Shown here: positions 9,796-23,281 of the stretch, in pieces
Layout of the letters: every line of letters starts with the position of its first letter
Position numbering within the stretch: the stretch's first letter is position 1
Assembly: GCA_963693285.1 (NCBI GenBank)
Contig: OY848922.1
Span: forward strand, 5,320,923 to 5,384,922
Source of the DNA: Xestospongia muta
Taxonomy: Eukaryota; Porifera; Demospongiae; Haplosclerida; Petrosiidae
Length of the DNA stretch: 64,000 nucleotides
Reading direction: 5' to 3'
The notes under the pieces: generated by a model
Databases searched by the model: none
What the model was told of the DNA's origin: nothing
Seen by the model: only the letters and a program-made list of their open reading frames with translations
Program-made: the position numbers and the translations under genes

Positions 9796-9898
9796 CTATA
9801 ATTACAAAGAGATATCATCAACATATTATATAATAAATAAGCTCATGAAGACAAACATGCAAGGTACTGCAGCAATTGTTATCAATACAAAGCCTTAC

Positions 9899-10120
9899 CA
9901 TTGTTAACAGGAACATAAACTTCTCTCTCATGTTGAGCAAGTACATTACTGTCAGTAACATCTACAATAATAAATGTAGATAATAATCAAGGTAAAATAA
10001 GTGCATTTACAGTTGCATAATAATATAAATGAATAAATTAGTTTATAAACATGAGAGTCATACCTAAGTTAACTTGTTTTGGTCTAACAGGTGAATTATC
10101 TTCATTCATCTGCTCTTTGT
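9899..10120 (-). CDS. Gene 1 two linker exons, copy 2 (10064-10120, 9899-9961)
   Basis: Duplicates of the 57-bp and 63-bp phase 1-1 exons at 3235-3291 and 3070-3132, with the same splice signals. Confidence 0.6.
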
Positions 10121-10209
10121 CTATTGAAAAAAGGATTTGTTTATCGAAAATGTTTTAAGTAATTTAACATGCATAATATACTATTCAAAAATGAAAACAA
10201 TTGACTTAC

Positions 10210-10663
10210 CTAATCCCACCATCCAGCTTTGATATCGCTTTGTTAACTCAATTGGTTCCAAATCTTGTACAGTACATGATGCTATTGTGACATTGTCACT
10301 ACTAACATCAACTAGAGCCAAGTGTATAGAGGGCATATCTGGTTGACGATGATGTTTTTGATTGCATAAAATTGCTGGATAACATTTTAAGGCTGATGGA
10401 TGATACACTAAAGGCTCAGCACATGAGGCAATGGCAGCCATAACAACAGATCGTAACATAGAACATTCAGCATCTCTACCAGTCCAATAGACTTCCATCC
10501 ATAACATTGTATCAACTAGAAGTAGTGAACCAGGAGGTTTCTTGGAGTATAATTTGACAGCAAATCGTAGCTGACATGGAAACTGTGCAGTAAGACATTC
10601 CAATGTAAAGAAGGGAGGTTCTTTCCTGTTAAGCAATGCCACTACTGCAGCTGGAAATACACC
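10210..10663 (-). CDS. Gene 1 C-terminal COR exon, copy 2
   Basis: Duplicate of 3381-3834, separated from the Roc-COR exon by the same 51-bp intron. The translation is identical to copy 1. Its phase-1 donor could join either its own linker exons or those of copy 1 in frame, so transcripts could bypass the broken end of copy 2. Confidence 0.75.
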
Positions 10664-10714
10664 CTAAATGACAAATATATAAATAGTGTATTTAAGAAAT
10701 CTATCTATGTATAC

Positions 10715-12588
10715 CTGTGGTACAACTTCATGTTGAAATGATAAAATTAATGGCTCACAGGTTTTGCAAAACTTTCTTTTCTCACGACTATCAAGCTGCT
10801 TAGGAGGTAATGCACTTGGAATGAAGTAATACGTAGCATTATCACGTTGAAGTTTAGCAATGATACATAAATCACTAAGCAAATGCAAGAGATCACCTTT
10901 TTCGAAGAGGCCAGGAACAAATTTGATAGAAACGAGGTCTAGCAAATCATCAGAAAAAAGACCTTCATGTTGAAGTCTCCGATGAGCATCAGGTGGCAAC
11001 ATCATTCCTTCTTTGAACAGCATTTCAGGGAAGTCTACAAAGGATACACGAATTAAGCTGGTAAGAGCATCCAAAAAATATTGTGGGTTTGTGAAGACAA
11101 GGTGAGAGCATGACTCAAAGTGCAAAAACACAGAGAGAGACTTAAAGAAAGAGACTGCTCCATATATTTGTCGTTTTGACATCCCCAGAGTATGGCCAAT
11201 ATCTTCACATTGAGTTCTTGACACAATACCATGTCCTTCATTATCGCCTTCCTCTTTGACATTGGATTCCAAAACATACCAACGAATTGGGACTTTTTTC
11301 TTAATGACTGCTTTCTTATGGCCAGTAACATACGTTCTAATACATAATGACAGTTCATAGCGATTTTCTAAGCACATGTTATTGACAGGAAAAATAAGCT
11401 CTTGCTCAGCTTCATTATAAAATATCAATTGGTCTTTGTATTGTTGTAGAGCTGATATAAGCTTGGCATTCTTTTTCTTTAGCGACTCGTGGGACAATTT
11501 TCCAAAACCTTTCATTTTTTTTTTCATTTCATCTTCATAGGTACCAACAATAATGATTGTAGGTAATGACTCATCCTCATTATCATCACTAGTTAAAAGC
11601 TTAGCTGATGAAACAGAACGAATGTATGTTGTAATAAGCTGGAGATTGGTCATCCTAAGCTCCCTAGATTGCGTTAGTGGCTTACCATCAATTGAATACT
11701 GGAAGATTGGCTTACTTGAAAGTTTATCTGTCAACTTGTGTACAATTACAACTACTGTATTGCCACGTACAAATGCTCTAGAGACATCAGCAAACTGTGG
11801 TTGACCACCACTATCAAGCACATATATCCAGGTTGATTCAGAGAGTTGTCGAGATCTTGTATTTCTCATTGCACTAAATATATCCTTAGAGAGTTCTAGA
11901 ATGTTTTTCTTCTTAGTGGCTATGTGTACAGCAACATCATTGGTTTTGTTGGAAGACTCAGATATATCTAATTGTTGTTGATTAGAACTATCATTTGTTA
12001 CAACAGCATTCTTGATTTTAGTAGCTGATGGCTGCTGTTGATTTTTCAACACCATTTCATCTTTCACTTTTGGATCTTCATTGGCTTCTGAAGAAAATGT
12101 AGTCTTCACATACTTGCTATGTATGTCTGACAAAACTGAACTTTCAGTAACACTTAATGGTGACTCCTGACTCATAGACTCTCTAGGAAGTTCTGACACT
12201 GCTGTTGGACTAGAGAAATCTGTTATGTTCTCGTTGTCTGTGACTATAAATGATGTTTCTTGATTCTTCGTGTTGTTAGACTCAAATGTAGGGATTACTG
12301 AAGTATTCAAACTTGCTTGGATACGAATATCTTCTGCTAACATTACCATAAACTCTTTTGTCTTAATCATTTCCCAGCTTTTGGCACCATCCAGTGTAGC
12401 TATTCTCTCAACAGCTCTAATTGGTCGATCAGCAATAGCTGTGCTGTGATGATGATGAGGTGGATCCCAATTAAAGAGAAGATGTTTGAAAGATGTTTTG
12501 CCAACTGCAGGAGGACCAGCCAAGAGCAATTTCATAATTGATAAAATGATATAGCCTTCATCAAGAGCTTGCAAAAAAATGTTTTTGT
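10715..12588 (-). CDS. Gene 1 Roc GTPase + COR exon, copy 2
   Basis: Duplicate of 3886-5759 with identical translation: P-loop GPPAVGKTSF, DSGGQ, GTYEDE and the COR segment. This is the copy nearest the first exon, so it would be the first Roc-COR encountered by transcription from 25260. Joining the upstream ankyrin exons to it gives an open frame of roughly 1,000 residues through the end of COR. The Roc exon begins in phase 1, so splicing from a copy 2 phase-1 exon into the copy 1 Roc exon (5759) would also stay in frame and give a protein with two Roc-COR units; that is inference. Confidence 0.88.
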
Positions 12589-12635
12589 CTAGAAGAAAAT
12601 ATTAATTAAATCATGTCATCTATATTGTATGTTAC

Positions 12636-12723
12636 CATTATCAATCTGATGAATTATATTCATGAGCTTTTCATAAAAGTCGACAGCTTTCTTTTTAGCT
12701 AATGTGGTAGCTGTGTCACCATT
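12636..12723 (-). CDS. Gene 1 partial ankyrin exon, copy 2
   Basis: Duplicate of 5807-5894; phase 0 start, phase 1 end, adapting the ankyrin exons to the Roc exon. Confidence 0.7.
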
Positions 12724-13157
12724 CTTTTGGAAAAAATACTTGTAAATCTTCATATAATAACTGATTTAAAAAAGCTTGCATTTAGTTATAAATGGTCAAA
12801 ATTAATGTTTTTAAATGTATAATTACATTAAACTTGTTAAAACATTTGTTGAACACAACATAATAATTACCATAATTTTTTGAAGTGTTTTATATATGTT
12901 TTTATGCCATTTCATTGTAGAAGTCGCAAAAATGAATTAATATTGATATTTGTGTTGTAAACAACATAACAATTGTCATAATTTTAGAACTTTGCATATG
13001 ACACATCATATAGTGTTTTCATATGTTTTATATGCCACATTATGGTAGTATTGATCTAGTGAATTAACATTGCTATTTGTGATATCTCTTTTCATTTAAT
13101 GACAAAGTCTGTACTTGCAACTGTTAATTATGTACTTGTGTTGTTCTAGGCTAATTC

Positions 13158-13161
<4 letters not shown>

Positions 13162-13206
<45 letters not shown>

Positions 13207-13240
13207 GAAACAAATATATATTATATATTTGTTTCATAAA
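13162..13240. repeat. (TA)n plus 39-nt palindrome, copy 2
   Basis: Same structure and length as 6333-6411; the perfect inverted repeat is at 13202-13240. Confidence 0.8.
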
Positions 13241-13267
13241 TAATGCAAGTATACTATATATTCTCAC

Positions 13268-13366
13268 TTTATTAATTACTGTCATATCTGCTCCTTGCTC
13301 TAATAAGAACTCAGCCACTTTGAGGTGTCCCTTCATACATGCTAACATCAATGGAGTATTTCCATG
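13268..13366 (-). CDS. Gene 1 ankyrin exon, copy 2 (module a)
   Basis: Duplicate of 6439-6537: 99 bp, phase 0-0, one complete ankyrin repeat. Confidence 0.85.
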
Positions 13367-13896
13367 CTAAAGAATCATACATATAATGTAAAATTGATTT
13401 ATTTTAAGAGAAGTATTGCATGAAAAAGGTTGTGCATCAACAATATTGATAAAGAATGTAATTCCATCATTCAAGATTTAATGTAGCGTAAGTAGTACAA
13501 GCTTCCCTTAAGTGTACAATCAGTTCTAGATACACAAATATTAAAGTGATATCAAGTCTTCCATCAGCTACATAAGACAATAATGTAAGATTAAATGCTC
13601 AAGAACAAAACTATTTGTAGTGGGCTATTTCATAAACAATAATAGTTTAGTATTAGAAAGTGTACCTCAGATATAAGGAGATGGATTATCAATATTCTAG
13701 CTACACTCCTGAGCCATTATGCCAAATTTGGTAGTATTGATCTAATGAATTAACATTAACATTTGTGATGTGTCTTTTCATTTAATAACAAAATCCACAC
13801 TTGCAACTGCTAATTATGTACTTGTGTTGCCCTAGGCTAATGCATTGATATTTCTTTGTGTAATAAAAATTATGCAAGCACATTATGTTATCTCAC

Positions 13897-13995
13897 TTTA
13901 TTAATTACTGTCATATCTGCTCCTTGCTCTAGTAAGACCTCAGCCACTTTGAGGTGTCCCGTCATACATGCTAACATCAATGCAGTATTCCCATC
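13897..13995 (-). CDS. Gene 1 ankyrin exon, copy 2 (module b)
   Basis: Duplicate of 7068-7166: 99 bp, phase 0-0. It follows the unique upstream ankyrin exon at 17057-17155 in transcription order, ignoring the decayed exon between them. Confidence 0.85.
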
Positions 13996-14900
13996 CTATA
14001 GAATCATAAATATGTTGTAAGATTGATTTATGTTAAGAGAAGCATTGCATACAAAAGGTTGTGCATCAATAATATTGATAATAAATGTAATTCCATGTTT
14101 CATGTTTTAATGTACTTTAAGTAGTACATTACCAATTTTCTTTTAATGATTATTTCACAAAGGAAAGATATTTAATAAAATTAATGTATTTGATATTAGG
14201 CTTGATAAGGTGTTGTGTGTATCTACTCATTAATAGCAAATCTTGTAGGCACTAAAATGTTGCAAACTCAACGAAGACAGTTGCTGCTGTAGTGGGAAAA
14301 ACACAGGCATAACATGGTTTCTAGAATTGCAAAACTAAAACACTTTAATAAAAGAGATTTATTTTGCCAATAGAAAACATTCAGAATGTCATAATCAATC
14401 CGTTGTTGATGAAGACATATATGCCAAAGCAACAATTTTCAAAAATAAAGATAGAATTTTGGCAGGAAATAATTGATATTCCCACTATGGAAGGCAAACA
14501 AGCTGAATTGATTTTTAATTGGGACAAAACAATTCCTCATTATGTCATACCGTCAACATGGATAATGGAGTGCAAATGATCCAATGCTTGGAAATCAAAG
14601 GTTTTGTAAGATATATTCCAAATAACTGATATTTTTGTAGCACACTTTTGGGGGATATTTCTACAAATGTAGCACATTTATGGTGGCCAAAATATCATTA
14701 TCATAAATAGTTAAATACCAAAATATGGCTGTGTTGGCAATTACTATAACTATTTGTGATGCCTTTTTCATTTAATTTAGAACTCTATGTTCACAAAAAA
14801 AATCTATTAAATTTATAAATATATGGTGTTATCACAGGATAACCCATTGATTAAATTGCTAATTGATTTAGTGTAAAGATAATACAGTAGCTTATTTATT

Positions 14901-14999
14901 AATAATATTCATATCTGCTTCTTGCTCTAATAAAAACTCATCTGTATTCAAGTATCCCCCATACATGCTAATATCAATGGAGTATTCCCATCCCAAAGA
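14901..14999 (-). pseudogene. Decayed ankyrin exon, copy 2 (module c)
   Basis: Duplicate of the fossil exon at 8072-8170, with the same stops and lost splice sites. Confidence 0.7.
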
Positions 15000-17056
15000 A
15001 TCATATCATGTCAATTAGAGTAATTACAGAGAGAAAAATGTATACAAATACCAATTTATACATTTGTGCTTTAGGCTAAAAACGTGAAAATTATTTCAAT
15101 TATTTTAATCACAGTGTTATAGATATTAAAATAGCTTGGTTATATATAATATCTAATTATTATGAACAATATTTTAAAAAGTTGACATTCTCTCAAAAAT
15201 CATATCGCATTGTTGTATGGTGAATAATCATTTGACTTCAATAAACTCAATTAATGAATCGCTGTTATTAACTGCAAACAATACTACATACATGTACCAA
15301 AGCAAAATAAGCATTACTACAGACACTAATTAAACCAAATCAGAGAAGCAATTGAATGACAATGAACCATAAACCAAGATAAAAATTGATGCTAGGTGTT
15401 AACCAACACTGCTAATGATGATAATCAGCAAATGTTCTATCAACAATGAATACCATAAAGCAGAGATCATATCAATAATTACTTTTGTTCTGATTAAACA
15501 AATAATTTTTAAGTACATTTCTAAATGAAATGAGTATCTGGTATAGAATCAAGAATAACATTGACCTTAATATTTCAAGGAATGTGTGTCAAGGAAAAAG
15601 TAATTGATTTGTAAACAGTGTCAACAGAAAGAGCAGTTTATAAAGCAGTACATTTTAGTGAATTCGTACATGCAAACAGGTATTATGTAAAATGCAATGT
15701 ATTGTAATCATACCCCAACTCCTCTTCACTACATGTTACTACTCACAAATCTCTCCTTAACTCTCATTTCAATTTACTCCTTTTATTCTACTTAGTGCCA
15801 TCCTTAAGTAACTTTGACAATAAAAATCACCTCTACTAAATTAAAAATGCTACAATTGAGAGTATGTATGTGCTGAACATTGAGAAAAAAAAGAGCATTG
15901 GTTTTGTAAAGAAAAAATATAGCAGGCATGTTTGGTCCTGGAAAAAGTTATACAGCCAGAAAATGTCCTACCAGACAAATTTTATCTTCATTATTGCAGC
16001 TGGATTCAATCTTACCTTGTTAACTTCCAACTAATTTTGGAGCAATATTATGTCCTAGGACAAATTATAGCTGCAATTTGGGTTACATGCAAATTATCAC
16101 CATTACTTACTAAAACTGTATTGTAGACTTAATATATGACATTTTACTAACACACAATATGTATAACACAGTTAATTATTAATATAATTAAATTATAGAA
16201 TCTCTGCTAGTTTTAGGATTACAAAGTGTAGATGAGATATAAGGAGATGGATTATCAATACTATAGATACCTTGTTGAGACTAAAGTGTGTTTCAAAAAA
16301 TGTTAAAAACCAAGCCTTATATTTCATCAAGCTCCTATCAATAACAACATAAGTTTGGCTTAAGATAAATTGATTAGAAAATAAGGAAATTATATATAAT
16401 AAAGAAAAATGTCAGATTAGGTTTTAATTACAATACTAAAACATAAACAATAAGTTGTGTTTGCATTTTGTTTTGATGATATCAACACTATTTAACAGTT
16501 TAATGAGAAAAGGATGATCTGGTTAATACATTAAGAAAGCAAATTATACAATAACATTTATACATCATTCTTCAACATAAAAGGTATCATGATAACTCTT
16601 AACACAATTATGGTTTGTTATGACTTATGTATACATCCACCATATTTTATGGTCTAGAATCTAGATGGAACATTGTTGTACAGTCATGTTTAAATACAAT
16701 TATTGTAATATACTCTAGATGGTATGTCATGATATACTGAATTACTAATCAATAATAAAAGATCCCATAATACATAGAGAGCACTTAACAAACAAGTGTG
16801 TCCAAATGCAACAAATAAGTAAGGAACTCATGTATTAACAAAGTAATGAATGTAATAAACGTAGTAAAGCTACAAACTTAAAACACATGGAAAGCCTGAT
16901 AGTACAAGTTTATAATGGTCATTGAAAAGGAATAGATACAATATTATAGATCATTAGTAACAATCACATCAAATAAACAGATGTTCTGTGTAGACTGATT
17001 TAGCTGCACATTTATAACAAAATTTGATAAGCAGTGTAAGCATAAATGTAACTCAC
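15000..17056. other. Gene 1 intron: duplication edge plus unique sequence
   Basis: No exon recognised. Up to 16191 it belongs to the duplicated block. At about 16228-16265 it carries GATATAAGGAGATGGATTAT, a motif shared with other introns of this gene family (about 6838, 13667 and 42572). Confidence 0.5.
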
Positions 17057-17155
17057 CTTATTAAATACAAATACATTTGCTCCTTTCTTTAATAAAAGGT
17101 CAATTACTTCGAGGTGTCCCCACTGACATGCTAACATCAATGGAGTATTCCCATC
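17057..17155 (-). CDS. Gene 1 ankyrin repeat exon 4
   Basis: A 99-bp, phase 0-0 exon encoding [20 protein letters not shown] then [13 protein letters not shown]. Acceptor TTTAG, donor GTGAGT. Unique (not duplicated) and well preserved; it joins in frame to the exons on either side. Confidence 0.87.
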
Positions 17156-19724
17156 CTAAAGAATCAAACATTTTATAACTTGAATATTTAACCAAAAATA
17201 CTATATACAAGTTCAACTACATACATTTCCTTTAGCTGTAACCAGAGATTAGAATGTTCTAATTAGTACAGCATTATAGATCTCATAATAAGACATTTCC
17301 TAAGACACCTCTATTATAGAAATTTATATTATAATACATAATTAATTCTGAATTTTATTGGTTTTACAAGGAATATACATATTTTGCTGAATGTATAATA
17401 ATTCATAAATAAAAGTTTGCTATATTACACTTAATATAATGTTATTTAACGAGCATAATAACTGATGTCATAACACAAGTACTTTTAAAAAATAAATAGT
17501 AGTATCTAAATGAAACAAATATTATTTCTAATTAACAGGTACAGCTAAGGCGATCATAACATATATATATCATGAGAGGTAGACCATCTAGATAGCAAAC
17601 TAATGACTTAGCAGTATCATTATATCATTATAGACAGAGCTGTGCTTTGGGATGGAAGATTTGTACTGTGCACACAAAGAGTTATAAATGTTTTAAAATT
17701 CCAGTGTACTAGTCATAATGAAACTAAAATTGATGTTGGCTACAAAAAAGGCTCACCTAGCATACAAGAACTTGTGGATGTACAATCATCTTATGACAAG
17801 TCAACATGTCTGCTTGGCTTAATTTTAATTCTAATAAACCAGCTAGTTCTTCCTTGGAATTATTGTAAACTTTCATGAATAACTATTATGCTTAAATTTG
17901 TCTTTTTTTTCTGGTAAAACTATAAAAGTAGCTTCTAATCTTCAAACTAGGTTAATAAATGTTGCTATTCTTTTTCAAATCAAGGGCATTGTTCCCATTA
18001 TGAGGTGTAACTGTCACTTCAGATGCAATTGTGATAAAAAAATTGGACTGAAACAAGCTTAGAAAAATCTATCTGTATTTTATCATTCTAACCAGGTTAA
18101 TCAGAAGCTAAACTGATTAATAAACAATTATTTTTTAGAAAATGAATACTGATAAGTTATTATATTGTTACTGTATATTTAGAAGATTGTTCAAGTGTTC
18201 ATGATCAGGATAATTAGATTTATAGGTTGTCATTTGTGTTGAGAGTAAGTTATATAAAGGAACTTGTTTGTTGACCTGAAAAACCACACAAAACTATAAA
18301 ATTCAATAATATGAAGTGGATATTTTTTTTATATGTATACATATAAAATTATACAATTAAATATGGTAAAGAGTTCATTTCAAATTGAGAAAATCAGTCA
18401 AACCAATGCTTTAATCTAAACTGGTGGTACACAGCAATTTTGTGACAATGATCTAAAATTTTAAATTATAAACTCATATTATTGTACTTTATAGTTGCCT
18501 AATATTGTATGTTTCTAAACAAAACATATCTGCAAAGTATGTAACACTTTACATGAAAAGTGACACTTGATTGTTTCATTTTGTAAATCATGTAAAACTA
18601 TGCATATACAGAACTACGATTTGATGAAAGCAGTCTTAGGTTAATACATGTGAATTTCAGGTACATAACTGAAGTCATTATGTCAGAATACATACTTAAA
18701 AGCAATCACAAATAACACAAAAATAGTTGTTTTTCATGATTCATCTATAAATCATGTGATGTTCCGAACACTAATATCTGTTCTGTGTAAACTTTTCCAT
18801 AATATCTTATTTCAATGAAAGTAATATTATCTATTGACTATAGTTAACCACAATTTAAAAGGTTCTTTAAATATTAGCTTTGAAAATACATAAACAAAAT
18901 ACTAGACAATGTAAAAACATATCATTTACCATGTATTGTACTGTTTTACTTTGCTTCTTGTACTATACCCTAACTTTACTGTTAATTAATCTACCGTACA
19001 GTACTATCCTCTATTGTATGGTATTGAAATATTTGTATGGTACAATACTTTATCACACTATCAGAATATTATTTATTTTTTTAAATCCATGCCTACTATG
19101 TTTGATGAGCACGCGGAATTTAAGAGACCTTTAGAATGTTGGGAAATAAATGATCACAACCTAATCTACTGACACATTGCAAGGGCTGTATTGGTAATAT
19201 CAAGAAAGAGTTTGCTGATAAAGATGCTGCTAGAGTTGATCAATGTGATTTGAAACTGTAGAAGATGTTACAAGGAAAGATTTTTGTTAGTATATAATTG
19301 TGAGTTCATACTGATAGAAAGTGTTTGACCTAGTATCAAGGAAAGGAATTGAGACTTCAGATAATATTTATTTTGAAGCTGGTAAATTACCAGGAGATAT
19401 ATCACAATGGATAAGTGTGTACCTTTAGATATGAATTAATTAATGTGGGTGTAACATTAAAGTTCTAAAATAATTTATACCTGAATCAAGAATATATTTA
19501 GGCAAGTGGTAGCACTTTTCAAAATTTAATATGACTCAATTCTGTTTTTAGTTTAATTAATGTTTGGAAGTTATAAGAAAGTATACCAACTAATTTTGTG
19601 CTAACAAATTTGTCTGTTTCTGCTCTCTATTTTCCAGATTCTTTATAAATCTCAAGCTTCAACCTATAAATAACTCTATCTTATTCTTCCTTTTATTCGT
19701 GTTATTTAGAGGCCACACTACACC
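17156..19724. other. Gene 1 intron
   Basis: AT-rich intron between ankyrin exons 3 and 4. Short open frames on the plus strand (17642-17878, 18880-19134) have no recognisable domain and look accidental. Nothing else is supported. Confidence 0.5.
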
Positions 19725-20008
19725 TGAATACTGACTTTCCTAAGCACAAGTGAAACCACTAAGTCCAATCAACTACATTTTACTACTGTAATCTTGTCCT
19801 ACACTGTAGAATGCTAGTAGTGTGCATTGATTGTAGTCTTGTCTATTATAAGTAGCAATAGACTGCAGCTAACCATAGCATTGACAGTGTTCACATTGGA
19901 AATCTGATATTGTTTAAATTTGTCTCCTCACTTTCTTAGATTCGAAATGGTATCAAACATACTATATACATTAGAAATTTATTTGCTCATGTACCTCAAT
20001 ACTTAAAC
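19725..20008. repeat. Family-shared intronic sequence, copy 1
   Basis: About 280 bp containing GAATACTGACTTTCC, AATCAACTACATTTTACTAC, TAGAATGCTAGTAGTGTGCA and TTCACATTGGAAATCTGATA. Diverged copies occur at 33068-33358 (gene 2 intron) and 53163-53458. It is either a dispersed repeat or ancient intron sequence kept after gene duplication. Confidence 0.7.
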
Positions 20009-20339
20009 AACGATCACCCTTGATAAATTTACAAAAAAAGGTTGTTTGTGAACTTGAACCATAAAAATATGTACATATATTATATTTATATTTACTTAGC
20101 AATGACAGTTTATATCTCCTTATAGCTCAATATAACATGATGTTATTACAACAAGTTTATGACACTACAAAGAAATGATAGGGAAAATGGATTTGAAAAG
20201 AAAAGTCAATAGTGATTATTTGATGAGACTTTACATTTACATAATATGATCTAGACTCTTATTGTTCATTTTATATACATTAAATAGAACAGAGTATAAA
20301 ATAGAAGCTTTATTAATATGCCTACATATATATACTGAC

Positions 20340-20438
20340 CTTATCAGTATGGTGGATATTCACACCATGCTGAAGCAACAAAGCAATAACATCTATGTGG
20401 CCATTTCTTGCTGCTGTTATCAGTGGAGTAGATCCATA
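20340..20438 (-). CDS. Gene 1 ankyrin repeat exon 3
   Basis: A 99-bp, phase 0-0 exon encoding YGSTPLITAARNGHIDVIAL then LLQHGVNIHHTDK. Acceptor TTGTAG, donor GTCAGT. A canonical ankyrin repeat. No equivalent was found at the matching position in gene 2. Confidence 0.85.
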
Positions 20439-23015
20439 CTACAATTAATAAGAACAAAATGTAATTAGAGACATACATTAAGTATTAACATTTAATTACA
20501 TGTTATTATATTTAACATTATGTACATGTTCATGTACATAACATGTACATGTTCTTGATTACTGGTCAATTAAGGACTGGGTATGCTCACATTTTAAAGA
20601 ACTTAAACGATTATGTATAACACGATAAATTGTATCTTTGGAAAAAAAGTATGACCGTTTCATAAAAACTAAGAAATTGTAATTCTTTAAAGTTGAGTAA
20701 CTATTGTTGACTTGTTATATTTCACTATAATTTTACATGTACTATCTTAATCAACTCTTAAAATAAAATAGAAAAGCTATTCCTTAAAGTTTCTTAAAGA
20801 CATTTCTTAAAGTTACTCTCTAAACACAATATTAATATCAGAGACAGTAAACAGTGTTATCTGTTAGCTCAAATTGAAGGAATGTATTGGAGAAAGTATT
20901 TCCTGAATATAGGTGAAATAGTACTTTTGCCAGGTTATATCAATCGCTCATAATGGCAACAGTAAATGACTTCAATTCCCTCCAATCAGGAATGAGGTTT
21001 ATACTTAAACTATGCACTATCAAAAAAGACCCATCTTATAAGTTAAAATTGTCACATGATCACCTTATGATGTCATAAAAGCTCTGATCATAACGTTACT
21101 ATTTCATAATGTACAAATAATAACTAATGATAATAAACTATTATTGATCAAAAATAGTGGTGTCTAATAAATGTAAGAATTATAATTTTCTTGACCCTGT
21201 CCTTAATTTACTATTGTATTAGTAGTACAATTCAAATAGTGTACATTAGTGGTTATAAGTATATTCAATGTAACACTAATGACAAACAAAAACAAAACAA
21301 TATTTTCTAAAATATTCTAAGACTTTTTTCAAGACACTATTGATGCTGTAAGGGATTGGACTATTAATGATTTTGTGATTTCTTGAGTTACAGAACTCAT
21401 AAGCTTCACACTTAATTGAAAGTACTCACTGTAAAAGTAATGATATTTATTGGTTGCTATGTACATTAGTGGTTGTGCATTCGGATAAATGTCATTTATC
21501 TCACTCCAAAGGTATGTGGAGAAAAAAAAAAGTAAAATGGCCAAATCAAAATAATTATGTATATCTTCTATTAGTGGTTGTGCATTCGGATAAATGTCAT
21601 TTATCTCACTCCAAAGGTATGTGGAGAAAAAAAAAAGTAAAATGGCCAAATCAAAATAATTATGTATATCTTCTATTGCAATTGCAAGTGATCAAAATGA
21701 TCTTTCGTAATAAAGTTTGTATAAGCTCATTACAACAATCTAATTTGACTTTAATTGTCTGTCAATTGATACACAGTATGTTAGTTCTGTTATAACTGTG
21801 TAGTTATCTAAAAATAATCTGCTTCTATTAATTAAACAAATGGCTATTGTAATGTTTAGATTCACTGATGTTTCATATCATGTAAATATAAAATAGTAAA
21901 GATAGCAAATACATTTAATGTACAACAGGGGGTGTGGTCAGACCATTTGTCTCAATATATAACAGGTATATCACTATGTTTATAATACCACATAGTACAC
22001 AGTCTATATATATTGTGTATTAAAAATAATATTATAGTACTATCAATATATAGTATATAAGTAGTTACTAATTCATAATAAAAAAATTATAACAATAGTC
22101 AAATCGATACAGATCATATGTCACATATAGAAAGAATATCTAGAGAAAAAACTAAAAGAAGTAATAATTATTACTATTATGTTATATTGATACTACTACA
22201 GTGAACCATGCTTAAATGATACTGTGAATTAACCTTTAAGTAACGAAGGTTGCATATTTATAAGATTTTATGCGTAGGCATTAACGAGGAAGGTTACAAA
22301 TCTTCAACTAAAATGTACCCTGGTATATTTATTAAAAGAATGCTCATCATAGTAGATAACATCCAAGATGAGAACGCTAATAAAATATTACATTATGGAA
22401 AATGCATACTGTAACATTTGGATCATTCTAAGTAGGAATTTATGCCAGTTTTTAGTACCAGTAATATTTACATCAGCTGGAAATCTGTAATATTATAACT
22501 GATAATTATTGTGTAAAGGAGACCTTATTATGAGTTTCAAAACTAATGATGTGATCAAAATGGTATGCAATCTATAGTGGGACGTAGTAAAAATTACATG
22601 TGTGTATAGTGATAATGATTTTGATGAAGAAGATGACTTAGAATATGAAGTAATGGACACTTTTAACAATGAAAGGTAAAGTGTAAATTTATAAACACAG
22701 AGTAGTAATAGTAATACAGAAATGATTCATGGGTGAGTTTTATACTTTTGCGCAAAGAAGTGTTTTTGACACTGATAACATCATCAAAACTACATAAACA
22801 ATTCACCTAACCAACGTAGTATTAGAAGGCTTAAAAATTTTACTTGGAAAATGTTTTTTGACACACTAAATTAATTTATTATGGTACAGTAATGAGCATG
22901 TGCAATTTCATTGATAAAGTGTTAAAGACACTTTCATACTATGAACACAAGGTTGTAAGGTGTTTGATATATTATAGAGAGTTTACACTATATATTATTA
23001 TAATAATACACTTAC
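20439..23015. other. Gene 1 intron between ankyrin exons 2 and 3
   Basis: AT-rich intron. It includes sequence that resembles gene 2 around 33938-33975 and 34308-34386 (for example GGACTGGGTATGCTCA and TGTAACACTAATGACAAACA), showing the introns are paralogous, and a 105-bp tandem duplication at 21466-21675. No further coding seen. Confidence 0.55.
21466..21675. repeat. Perfect 105-bp tandem duplication
   Basis: Two abutting units, 21466-21570 and 21571-21675, identical by eye, including an A-run of about 10. Open frames across it on both strands are periodic artefacts of the repeat. Confidence 0.85.
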
Positions 23016-23114
23016 TTTAGTAGATATATTAGGATCTGCATTTGATTGCAATAGATATTGAACAATATCTGTGTATCCATACATTGATACACTCCATAAA
23101 CTAGTCCTTTTGTT
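23016..23114 (-). CDS. Gene 1 ankyrin repeat exon 2
   Basis: A 99-bp, phase 0-0 exon: NKRTSLWSVSMYGYTDIVQY then LLQSNADPNISTK. Acceptor ATGTAG, donor GTAAGT. It is a diverged ankyrin repeat (S/L in place of TPLH, but the Y-G/A-D-I-V-x-Y-L-L and N-A-D-P-N signatures are clear). Confidence 0.82.
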
Positions 23115-23281
23115 CTACATGTAATGATAATAATAACATGAGTAATAGTATAATTAGTCATCAATATATCAATAGTACAATCATTTACATACACATACAC
23201 TGATACAGATGTACTTACATATATAAGACTATAATGATAAATGATAATATTAATAATATGAACTATAATAATTGTGACCTA

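Larger units (their letters stand above)
9376..16191. repeat. 6.8-kb tandem duplication, copy 2
   Basis: Second copy of the block at 2547-9362. It is the copy directly attached to the upstream ankyrin exons and first exon of gene 1. It lacks the DD2, linker and DD3 exons, which exist only downstream of copy 1. Confidence 0.92.

Noticed and set aside
17642..19134. Small plus-strand frames inside a gene 1 intron
   Set aside because: AT-biased composition, no motif, no splice context, no paralogue.
20520..20560. ACATGTACATGT-rich palindromes
   Set aside because: Short low-complexity alternation near an ankyrin exon; not long or conserved enough to call a feature.
21329..21795. Two overlapping periodic frames on opposite strands
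   Set aside because: Created by the 105-bp tandem duplication; no recognisable domain.
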